Assembly: GCA_900315805.1 (NCBI GenBank)
Contig: ONAN01000012.1
Span: forward strand, 1-47,577
Reading direction: 5' to 3'
Source: an uncultured Selenomonadales bacterium
GTDB lineage: Bacteria > Bacillota > Negativicutes > Acidaminococcales > Acidaminococcaceae
DNA length: 47,577 bases
The notes under the pieces: model-generated
Seen by the model: only the letters and a program-made list of their open reading frames with translations
Told to the model about the DNA's origin: nothing
The model's database searches: none
Shown: in pieces, positions 38,851-47,577 of the stretch
How the letters are laid out: every line of letters starts with the position of its first letter
Position numbering within the stretch: position 1 is the stretch's first letter
Translations under genes and position numbers: made by a program

Positions 38851-40017
38851 ATGGAACAGGCATTACAGGGTATCAAGGTAGTGGATTTCTCGAAGTGGCT
38901 CCCCGGGCAGTACTGCGGCATGGTGCTGGCCGATTACGGGGCCGACGTCGTCAAGCTGGAGAGCCCCCAGGGCGACCCGAACCGGGCGTTTGACCCGCAT
39001 CTGGCGCCGGGGCAGAGCAGCTGGAACCTGGCGCTCAACCGCAACAAGCGGGGCGTGTCGGTGAATTTGAAGACGGCGGAGGGCCGCGAGGTCGTGCGGC
39101 GGCTCCTGCAGCAGGCCGATGTGTTCCTCGAGGGCTTCCGGCCGGGCTATCTGGCGACGAAGGGCCTGGGTTGGGACGACATGCACGCCCTCAACCCGCG
39201 GCTCATCTACTGTTCCATCACGGGCTTCGGCCAGACGGGCCGGTACAGCCATAAGCCGGCCCACGACCTGAACATTGTCGGCCTGGCGGGCATGGACTTC
39301 CTCGCCGACAAGGGGAAACCGGCGGTGAGCGAAGTGCAGGTGTCGGCCCTGGGCGGCAGCCTGAACGCCGTGGCCGCCATTTCCATGGCCCTTGTGGCGC
39401 GGGAACGGACGGGGGAAGGGCAGTACATCGACATCAGCCTGTACAACACGGCCCTGGGCCTGCAGATCGTGTCGGCGGCGGCCATCCTGGGCTGCCGGGC
39501 GGCGGGTGGCAAGCCGTTCGGGCGCCGCGCCCATTATTACGATGTCTACCGCACGAAGGACGGAAACTATATCAGCCTCGGCACCATCGAGCCGAAATTC
39601 TGGAAACTGTTCTGCGATGCGGCGGGGCTGCCGGAACTGAAGGACCGGCAGTATGATTTTGCCCATGAAACGGAAATTACGGAGAAGCTGACGCGGGTCA
39701 TCGCGACGAAGACCCGCGACGAGTGGGTGGCCCTGACCGGCGGGGGCGAGGACTGCGTGACGCCGGTCTACAGCCTGGACGAGGCGCTGGACACGGACCT
39801 GACGCGCGAGTCGGGCATGCTGGAGACGCGGACGGAAGACCTGCACGGGACGGCCTGCGACATTACGTACCTGAAACCGGCCATGCGCCTGTCGGCGACG
39901 CCGGGGCAGATCCGCCGGCGCGCGCCCTACGTGGGCGAGGACAACCGCGAGGTGCTCCGCGCCGCGGGCTATACGGACGAAGAGATTGACGCGCTGCAGA
40001 AACAGGGCGCGATTTGA
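38851..40017 (+). CDS. Family III CoA transferase/alpha-methylacyl-CoA racemase-like (CaiB/BaiF)
   Basis: The product is 388 residues. The start is ATG 38851 with GGAAAGGA upstream; the long frame before it is noise. The family III fold is clear: KVVDFSKWLPGQYCGMVLADYGADVVKLE at the N-terminus, NRNKRGVSVNLKTAEGR, ITGFGQTGRYSHKPAHDLNIVGLAGM (His138-Asp139) and GRRAHYYDVYRTKDGNYISLG. The HDLN pair resembles the HD of alpha-methylacyl-CoA racemase, and Asp139 is also the catalytic acid in CoA transferases of this family. Either racemisation of a branched acyl-CoA or CoA transfer is possible. Neighbours do not settle it. Confidence 0.88.
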   Translation: MEQALQGIKVVDFSKWLPGQYCGMVLADYGADVVKLESPQGDPNRAFDPHLAPGQSSWNLALNRNKRGVSVNLKTAEGREVVRRLLQQADVFLEGFRPGYLATKGLGWDDMHALNPRLIYCSITGFGQTGRYSHKPAHDLNIVGLAGMDFLADKGKPAVSEVQVSALGGSLNAVAAISMALVARERTGEGQYIDISLYNTALGLQIVSAAAILGCRAAGGKPFGRRAHYYDVYRTKDGNYISLGTIEPKFWKLFCDAAGLPELKDRQYDFAHETEITEKLTRVIATKTRDEWVALTGGGEDCVTPVYSLDEALDTDLTRESGMLETRTEDLHGTACDITYLKPAMRLSATPGQIRRRAPYVGEDNREVLRAAGYTDEEIDALQKQGAI

Positions 40018-40027
40018 GGAACCTATC

Positions 40028-41272
40028 ATGAAACAGTTTTGGAAAATCCTGTGCCTGGCCGTGACGCTGCTGTGCTTCACCCTGACGGCCGTGCCGGCCC
40101 GTCCGGTACAGGCGGCCATGATTGGCGAAGAGCGGGAAATCGAAATGGGCCGGGCAGCGGGCGAGCAGCTGGAGCGGCAGTACGGCGTGTACCAGGACCC
40201 GGTGCAGCAGGCGCGCCTGGAGCGCATCGGCCAGAGCCTGGCGGCGCAGTGCGGACGCAAGAACCTGCCCTTCCAGTTCAAGATCCTGAACACGCCCGAA
40301 GTGAACGCCCTGGCCTGCCCGGGCGGGTTCATCTACGTGTTCAAGGGCCTGCTGGACTATATGCCCGACGATGCGGAACTGGCGGGCGTCCTGGGCCATG
40401 AAATCGGGCACGTGGCCCAGCGCCACACGGTCAAGCAGATTGAAAAGAACATGTGGACCCAGATGGCGTCCATCCTGGCGGGCATCGCCACGGGCAGCGC
40501 CGATGTGATGATGGCCGGCATGGTCGTGACGGACGCCCTGGCGGCGGGGTACAGCCGGGCCGACGAAAGCGCGGCGGACCGCTGCGGCTTCGAATACACC
40601 CTGAAGGCCGGGTACAGCCCCTACGGCATCCTCATCACCATGTACAAGTTGCAGCAGCTGTCCGAGGAATACGGCAATCCGGGCTGGGGCCTGTTCGACA
40701 GCCATCCGGAACCGGAAGAGCGCGTCCGCAATATGAAGGGCCTGCTGAACAAGCTGCAGGTGACGCCGCAGCCCGTCGTGAATGCCGACGGCACGGCCGA
40801 TGTCGTGGAAAGCCACGGCGGCAAAACCTGGCGCTACACCTTCACGGGGCCGGCCAACGGCAACAAGGCCGAGTACCGCGCGGACATCCTGGCCGGGGCC
40901 CTGTACCAGGTAAAGCGGCGCGGGCCCGTGCTGCCGGAACGGTTCATCGTCTATGACCGGGGCGACAAGGCGACGGTCTTTTACGATGACCTGCAGATGC
41001 TCACGGTGACGAAACAGGACGCGGGCAGCAGCAGTCCGGCGGACTATGCGAAACAGGTCGCGGCCGGCTTCCGCGAGTGGGCCGTCCTGGCCAACGCCGA
41101 GCGGGCGGAGAATCCGCAGGCCTTCACCATCGACCCCTTCAGCAAGAAGGGGCAGAAGAACGTGAAGAAGTCCGACGGGGACAAAGCGAAAAAAGAAGAC
41201 CGCTCCGCAAAAAAGACGACGAAAGAGAAAAAGACAGAAAAAGGGGAGACACATAATGTCCAGGCGCAATGA
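40028..41272 (+). CDS. Exported M48-family zinc metallopeptidase (BepA-like), copy 1
   Basis: The product is 414 residues. A signal peptide (about 1-30, ends VQA) is followed by a mature protein with the M48 zinc site HEIGH (His124-His128) in AGVLGHEIGHVAQRHTVKQ and the third ligand Glu in YSRADESAADRCGFEY. The C-terminal part has tail sequences KKSDGDKAKKEDRSAKKTTKEKK, low-complexity and basic. BepA/YfgC-type proteases act in the periplasm on outer membrane proteins, which fits a diderm. The RBS GAGGA overlaps the stop of the upstream gene, so it is in the same operon. It overlaps the Nudix gene by 17 bases. Confidence 0.9.
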   Translation: MKQFWKILCLAVTLLCFTLTAVPARPVQAAMIGEEREIEMGRAAGEQLERQYGVYQDPVQQARLERIGQSLAAQCGRKNLPFQFKILNTPEVNALACPGGFIYVFKGLLDYMPDDAELAGVLGHEIGHVAQRHTVKQIEKNMWTQMASILAGIATGSADVMMAGMVVTDALAAGYSRADESAADRCGFEYTLKAGYSPYGILITMYKLQQLSEEYGNPGWGLFDSHPEPEERVRNMKGLLNKLQVTPQPVVNADGTADVVESHGGKTWRYTFTGPANGNKAEYRADILAGALYQVKRRGPVLPERFIVYDRGDKATVFYDDLQMLTVTKQDAGSSSPADYAKQVAAGFREWAVLANAERAENPQAFTIDPFSKKGQKNVKKSDGDKAKKEDRSAKKTTKEKKTEKGETHNVQAQ

Positions 41273-41936
41273 CGAAAAAAAGGAACTGCTGGACGAAGTG
41301 GACCTGGAAGGCCGGCCGACGGGCCGCACTGTTTCCCGTGGAACAGCCCACCGCGAAGGCATCCGCCACCGCACGGCCCATGTGTGGATCTTCCGCACCG
41401 CGGGCGGCCGGGACGAAATCCTGCTGCAGAAGCGCAGCGCCGCGAAAGATTCCTTCCCGAACTGCTACGACATCTCCAGCGCGGGGCACATTCCCGCCGG
41501 CCTGGATTTCAAGGAGTCGGCCCTGAAGGAACTGCACGAGGAACTGGGCGTGGCGGCCCGGCCGCAAGACCTGCACTTTTGCGGGCGGCGCCATTTCCTC
41601 TACAACGGGGAATTCTACGGCGAACCCTTTCACGATGACCAGGTCACGGCCATCTTCTTCCTCGTGGACGACCGTCCGGCGGAGGCCTTCCGCATCCAGC
41701 GGTCCGAATTGAGCGAAGTGCGCTGGTTCGGCCTGGACGAGTGCCTCCACCTGGTCCATACGAACCCGACGCAGCAGGCCGACGGCGTCAGCGCGGCGCC
41801 GGCAGCGGGCGCGGGGTTCCTGCACTGCATCATCCCGGAAGAGGTGGATCTGGCGGCGCAGTGTTACCTTCGTTACAAAAACGGGACGGCGGACGACGGG
41901 ACCGAAAGTCCTGCTGAAGCCGGACCGCAATCGTAG
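41256..41936 (+). CDS. Nudix hydrolase (IDI/YfcD-like subgroup)
   Basis: The product is 226 residues. RBS AAAGGGG lies before ATG 41256, inside the end of the M48 gene. The Nudix box is GHIPAGLDFKESALKELHEELGV (about 88-110), with Leu in place of the first Glu of GX5E as in YfcD/IDI-type hydrolases that use DxxG variants. The N-terminal LDEVDLEGRPTGRTVSRGTAHREGIRHRTAHVWIF is typical of this group. It is likely to hydrolyse a nucleoside diphosphate derivative in the cytosol. The tail EEVDLAAQCYLRYKNG is a family extension. A degenerate parS-like site falls in codons 25-30. Confidence 0.9.
   Translation: MSRRNDEKKELLDEVDLEGRPTGRTVSRGTAHREGIRHRTAHVWIFRTAGGRDEILLQKRSAAKDSFPNCYDISSAGHIPAGLDFKESALKELHEELGVAARPQDLHFCGRRHFLYNGEFYGEPFHDDQVTAIFFLVDDRPAEAFRIQRSELSEVRWFGLDECLHLVHTNPTQQADGVSAAPAAGAGFLHCIIPEEVDLAAQCYLRYKNGTADDGTESPAEAGPQS
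41330..41345. promoter_or_regulatory. Degenerate parS-like site in the Nudix gene
   Basis: TGTTTCCCGTGGAACA matches the parS consensus at 14 of 16 bases on this strand. On the other strand it reads TGTTCCACGGGAAACA, one mismatch from TGTTNCACGTGAAACA. The central CACGTG is broken, so affinity may be low. Confidence 0.4.
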
Positions 41937-41942
41937 TATAAT
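41937..41942 (+). promoter_or_regulatory. -10 of the cyclase-family gene
   Basis: A perfect TATAAT lies right after the Nudix stop codon and 63 bases before the next start codon; the -35 is weak. Confidence 0.45.
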
Positions 41943-42004
41943 AAGGAAAACCGAACGTTGGATTGACGGACAATCCGTATCCTGGAAAACAAAGGAGAGA
42001 TACT

Positions 42005-42805
42005 ATGAGCTATGCACTCTGGACCGCCCTGGAGCAGCTGCGGTCGGATAAGTACGAATGGGTGGAACTGTCCCACTCCCTGAACAATGACAGCCCCTTC
42101 TGGAGCGGCATTCCCGCCGGCTCCGTGGAACTGGCGAAGACCTGCTTCGACTGGGGCAACCCCATGCTCGAATGCCTCATCCAGACCTTTAAGTTTCCCG
42201 GCCAGTTCGGCACGCACATCGACTTTCCGGGGCATTTCGTGAAGGACGCGCCCCTGTCGGAAGCCTACGGCACGGAGAGCATGCTGTTCCCCCTGTGCGT
42301 CATCGATATTTCCGACAAGGCCGCCAAGGACGTGGACTACGCCGTCACCGTCGACGACATCAAGGAATGGGAAGGCAAGTACGGCGCCATTCCCGAGGGC
42401 GCCTTCGTGGCCCTGCGCACGGACTGGTACAAGCGCTGGCCTTCCATGGAGAAGATGTCCAACGCCGATGCGGACGGCAATGAGCACTGCCCCGGCTGGT
42501 CCCTGGAGGCCCTGCAGTATGTCTATGAAACGCGCCATGCCGCTGCCAGCGGCCATGAGACGCTGGATACGGACGCTTCCCACGTGGCGGCCGCGGCCGG
42601 GGATTTGGCCTGCGAACGCTACGTGCTGGCTCATCATAAAGTGCAGATCGAAGTGCTGGCCAACCTGGACAAAGTGGCTCCGGCCGGCGCCCTGCTGCTG
42701 GCCGCCTGGCCCCGCATCGAAGGGGCGACGGGCCTGCCGGCACGCGTCTATGCCATTACGCCGAAGACCACGATGAAGACGTGGAAAGCGGCAGAAAGTC
42801 TCTGA
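42005..42805 (+). CDS. Cyclase-family (kynurenine formamidase-like) metal hydrolase
   Basis: The product is 266 residues from ATG 42005 (AAAGGAGAG upstream). The metal motif is FGTHIDFPGHF (about 69-79), the HGTHxDxPxHF signature, with the conserved LSHSLNNDSPFWSG at the N-terminus. Later motifs are FVALRTDWYKRW, HETLDTDASHVAA (variant of the usual xGxDTxSxD) and VLAHHKVQIEVLANLDKV (the distal His-Gly-Glu region). Members hydrolyse or isomerise amides, lactones and imides; the substrate is unknown. It is soluble. The next gene lies 26 bases downstream. Confidence 0.87.
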   Translation: MSYALWTALEQLRSDKYEWVELSHSLNNDSPFWSGIPAGSVELAKTCFDWGNPMLECLIQTFKFPGQFGTHIDFPGHFVKDAPLSEAYGTESMLFPLCVIDISDKAAKDVDYAVTVDDIKEWEGKYGAIPEGAFVALRTDWYKRWPSMEKMSNADADGNEHCPGWSLEALQYVYETRHAAASGHETLDTDASHVAAAAGDLACERYVLAHHKVQIEVLANLDKVAPAGALLLAAWPRIEGATGLPARVYAITPKTTMKTWKAAESL

Positions 42806-42831
42806 CAGTCTCTAAGGGGGAGGGTATTCCA

Positions 42832-44043
42832 ATGAAACAGAGCAAATCGTGGAAGAACAGTCTGAAGACCGTGGCCCTGGCCGCCGTGTGCGGCACCGCC
42901 ATTTCGTTTGCGGCCGTGCCGGTACCGCAGGCACACGCCGACATCCTGGGAGCGGTCATCGGCGCCGTGCAGGGGGGCGCGGCGTATGCCCAGATCGACA
43001 AGCAGCTGAATTACTACAACAACACGGAGGAAGGCCGGCAGAAACTGTTTACCGAGTACAAGGAAAAGTACGGCGTCAACAACGATTCCTTCCTCAACGC
43101 CCAGCTCGACACCATGGTGGCGGAAATGAGCTCGGGCATCCGGGCCGTCGACCCGACCATCGACAGCAAACCCTATATCTATTTCATCAACAAAGATACG
43201 TCGTTCAACGCCTTCTGCAGTATGGGCCATGTCATGTCCGTGAACACGGGCATGTATTCCATGACGACCAATCCGGACGAAATCGCCGTCGTCCTGCTCC
43301 ATGAAATGGGCCACGGCCAGAAAGACCATGTGGTCCACGGGACGCGCAAAAAGGTCGGCGTGGCCGTGGGCGCCATGGTGCTGAGCGGTGCGGCGGGCAG
43401 CAACGTGGCCGACACGGTCCTCGATGTGGCCGTCAACCAGATCAACAACGTGGCCATCACGAAAAAGGACGAATGGCAGGCCGACAACCTGGCCCTGACC
43501 TACATGCTCCATACGAATTACAATCCCGGCGCGACGGCCGCCATGTGGCAGCGCGTCATGGAAAAGATGAAGGACAACAGCAAGGATTTCGTCGGTGAAA
43601 TCTTCTCGCCGTCGGACCATCCGACGAATGTACAGCGGCGGGACAACTATGCCAAACGGCTGACCGACCTGAGCGGCGGCAACGTGACCTGTGAAAACGG
43701 CGTGGTCAAGGTCGGCGGCAAGGTCTTCGTGGCCCCGGCCGGTACGGGCGACATGAGCGCAAGAGAACGGGCCTACTTCGTCATGGGCAACCTGGTGGCC
43801 GCCTACCGGAACGGGCAGAACGCCCAGAATGCCTACGCGAACGGCAGCACGGTCCTGCTGGGCAACCAGCCCATCATGACCTGCACGGACGCGGATTCCA
43901 CGGCCGAGTCGCTGGCGACGCTCCTGAACCAGATCAAGAGCGACAAACCGGTCGTCGTGCCGGACCGCGAAAAGAAGCTGCAGGACCAGGCCAAACCGAC
44001 GGTCAAGAAGACCAAATCCACTTCGGAGGAAAGTGAAAACTGA
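42832..44043 (+). CDS. Exported M48-family zinc metallopeptidase, copy 2
   Basis: The product is 403 residues, with GGGGGAGGG before ATG 42832. The signal peptide (about 1-34) ends in VPVPQAHA. The zinc site is HEMGH (His157-His161) in EIAVVLLHEMGHGQKDHVVHG, with the downstream Glu ligand likely in KKDEWQADNLALTYML. It has more spacing before the site than copy 1 and a C-terminal Lys-rich tail (REKKLQDQAKPTVKKTKSTSEESEN). A mid-protein LTDLSGGNVTCENGVVKVGGKVFVAPAG follows. It belongs to the Oma1/YfgC-like set but is only distantly similar to copy 1. It is probably periplasmic. Confidence 0.88.
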   Translation: MKQSKSWKNSLKTVALAAVCGTAISFAAVPVPQAHADILGAVIGAVQGGAAYAQIDKQLNYYNNTEEGRQKLFTEYKEKYGVNNDSFLNAQLDTMVAEMSSGIRAVDPTIDSKPYIYFINKDTSFNAFCSMGHVMSVNTGMYSMTTNPDEIAVVLLHEMGHGQKDHVVHGTRKKVGVAVGAMVLSGAAGSNVADTVLDVAVNQINNVAITKKDEWQADNLALTYMLHTNYNPGATAAMWQRVMEKMKDNSKDFVGEIFSPSDHPTNVQRRDNYAKRLTDLSGGNVTCENGVVKVGGKVFVAPAGTGDMSARERAYFVMGNLVAAYRNGQNAQNAYANGSTVLLGNQPIMTCTDADSTAESLATLLNQIKSDKPVVVPDREKKLQDQAKPTVKKTKSTSEESEN

Positions 44044-44058
44044 ATCAGGGTACCGCAA

Positions 44059-44088
44059 CGGCAGGGAAGGGATTCCCTGCCGTTTTTG
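44059..44088 (+). terminator. Terminator after the second M48 gene
   Basis: CGGCAGGGAA-GGGA-TTCCCTGCCG, a 10-bp perfect stem, is followed by TTTTTG. Confidence 0.9.
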
Positions 44089-44138
44089 CGTCTTCACCGA
44101 CCGTAGTGACATTTGCGGAAATGGTCACACTTTCCATC

Positions 44139-44167
44139 TTGCGGGCGATATGGAAACAAGGTAAAAT
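44139..44167 (+). promoter_or_regulatory. Promoter of ppdK
   Basis: TTGCGG (44139-44144), a 17-bp spacer and TAAAAT (44162-44167). The leader of about 85 nt has no strong hairpin. Confidence 0.7.
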
Positions 44168-44259
44168 AGAGGTATGGAACAATTAGTGTAGTCATCGGCA
44201 AAAGTGACATATTTCTGATGTGAGAAAGCCGCAAGGCACAAAGAAAGAGGCGAACATAC

Positions 44260-46902
<2,643 letters not shown>

Positions 46903-46915
46903 GATACGGAATTTC

Positions 46916-46950
46916 AGAAGAGGACCTTCGGGCCCTCTTCTTCTTTTTTA
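46916..46950 (+). terminator. Terminator of ppdK
   Basis: GAAGAGG and CCTCTTC form the stem (46917-46923 with 46934-46940) around an ACCTTCGGGC loop and are followed by TTCTTTTTT. Confidence 0.85.
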
Positions 46951-46958
46951 GAAAAAAG

Positions 46959-46978
46959 TAGTTGACAAAATCAACCAA
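46959..46978. promoter_or_regulatory. Operator 1 of the MarR gene
   Basis: TAGTTGA-N5-TCAACCAA, with inverted arms GTTGA/TCAAC. It covers the -35 of the MarR promoter, where a bound repressor would block RNA polymerase. Confidence 0.75.
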
Positions 46979-46990
46979 ATGGTTTATAGT
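46962..46990 (+). promoter_or_regulatory. Promoter of the MarR gene
   Basis: A perfect TTGACA (46962-46967), a 17-bp spacer and TATAGT (46985-46990). Confidence 0.9.
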
Positions 46991-46995
46991 GCATA

Positions 46996-47015
46996 TAGTT
47001 GATTTAGTCAACCAA
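46996..47015. promoter_or_regulatory. Operator 2 of the MarR gene
   Basis: TAGTTGA-N5-TCAACCAA again, 37 bp downstream of operator 1 and over the predicted start of the transcript. The two copies agree at all 15 non-spacer positions. Confidence 0.75.
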
Positions 47016-47058
47016 TTACCCCGTTATTTCCCGGGAAAACAGGAAAGGAAGTTGGCAC

Positions 47059-47496
47059 ATGGAAAGACAGGACATCGTGGAGAAAGTGCGGGCCTTCAAC
47101 CGGTTTTACCTGCCGGCCCTGAATCTGCTGGGCAATCATTACCTTGGTTCGGAATTCGGCGTCACGTACGCGCGGATCTTTTACGAAATCTATTGCCATG
47201 AAGGATGTAATGCGGCGTACATCGCCAAGAGCATGAACATTGACAAGGGCTACGTGAGCCGCATCCTGGCGTCCCACGAGAAGCACGGTTTTTTGATCCG
47301 TGTGACTTCGGAGACGGACCGCCGGTCCCAGGAACTGTATTTGACGGACGAAGGGAAACGGCGTGCCGAGGATTTCATCGTCAAATCGAACCAGGACATC
47401 GGCGGGCACCTGGAAGGGTTGTCCGACCGGGAACTGCAGCAGCTGGGAGAGGCCGTGGACACGATTGTGCGCTTGCTGAAAAAAGCAATCTGGTAA
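47059..47496 (+). CDS. MarR-family transcriptional regulator
   Basis: The product is 145 residues, typical for MarR. The winged helix reads CNAAYIAKSMNIDKGYVSRILASHEKHGFLIRVTSETDRRSQELYLTDEGKRRAEDF (about 52-108), including the DRR wing. Helices at both ends form the dimer interface. There is no conserved Cys for redox sensing of the OhrR type; the Cys residues are at about 48 and 52. Two matched palindromic operators flank its -10, so autorepression is very likely. The window ends soon after, so a regulated partner gene (transporter or enzyme) may follow outside it. RBS AGGAAAGGAAG lies upstream of ATG 47059. Confidence 0.92.
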   Translation: MERQDIVEKVRAFNRFYLPALNLLGNHYLGSEFGVTYARIFYEIYCHEGCNAAYIAKSMNIDKGYVSRILASHEKHGFLIRVTSETDRRSQELYLTDEGKRRAEDFIVKSNQDIGGHLEGLSDRELQQLGEAVDTIVRLLKKAIW

Positions 47497-47577
47497 TATG
47501 TCAAGTTAAAAAATGAGGTGATTTCTATAAAAATTCTTAAAAAAGGGCGCACTTAACAAAACGTTTCTCTCAGAAAT
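47497..47577 (+). other. Window end: AT-rich leader with no complete gene
   Basis: After the MarR stop the last 81 bases are AT-rich. They contain an RBS-like GAGGTGATTT and a very short frame that stops within 13 codons (GTG 47518 to TAA). No terminator separates it from marR, so a further gene of the operon could begin just outside the window. Confidence 0.4.

Overview
The window is a GC-rich bacterial chromosome segment with dense gene packing, GGAGG-type ribosome binding sites, many extended -10 promoters and intrinsic terminators. It mixes Firmicutes traits (Bacillus-type parS sites, a DtxR/MntR-like regulator, lipoprotein ABC binding proteins, pyruvate phosphate dikinase) with signs of an outer membrane (a TolC/NodT-type channel in an operon with a fusion protein and a periplasmic-type chelatase). 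This points to a Negativicutes member (diderm Firmicutes; Megasphaera/Acidaminococcus/Selenomonas-like). The genus is not determined. No phage, insertion sequence, CRISPR array or rRNA was found.

Layout. 1-600: the tail of a tRNA cluster (Val, Asp, Phe) and a small membrane protein. 600-4.8 kb: an M19 dipeptidase, an exported CbiK-type cobaltochelatase, a DtxR/MntR-like regulator and an FkbM-type methyltransferase. 5.1-12.2 kb: an Fbp-type ABC importer operon with two tandem paralogous binding lipoproteins, a fused permease, an ATPase, a third binding lipoprotein and a HAD-IIA phosphatase. This set fits import of iron or of an organophosphate. 12.3-18.7 kb: a secreted small protein, then a MurNAc salvage operon (murQ-murP-mupG) divergent from a TrmB-type regulator and a diaminopimelate decarboxylase. 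18.7-22.0 kb: a ClC Cl-/H+ antiporter preceded by 33-bp tandem repeats, and a BASS-family transporter behind a structured leader that ends in an intrinsic terminator. 22.2-28.8 kb: a complete tripartite exporter (outer membrane factor, HlyD, dual ATPase, two ABC-2 permeases; YbhGFSR-like). 28.9-33.6 kb: a second BASS paralog, a YigZ protein and a ZnuABC/MntABC-like metal importer with a palindromic operator. 33.7-47.5 kb: an MFS transporter, a PHP phosphoesterase, a DUF362 ferredoxin-type protein, two unknown envelope proteins, an AMACR/CaiB-like CoA transferase, two M48 metallopeptidases, a Nudix hydrolase, a cyclase-family enzyme, ppdK and a MarR regulator with two matched operators.

The most notable non-gene signal is a set of four near-perfect ParB-binding parS sites (consensus TGTTTCACGTGAAACA) at 636, 13157, 17423 and 35050, plus one degenerate site at 41330. 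Two of the four, and the degenerate one, lie inside coding sequence. This suggests that the window is origin-proximal. The best candidate for something undescribed is the roughly 240-nt leader with a terminator upstream of the first BASS transporter. The 33-bp repeats upstream of the ClC gene come next.
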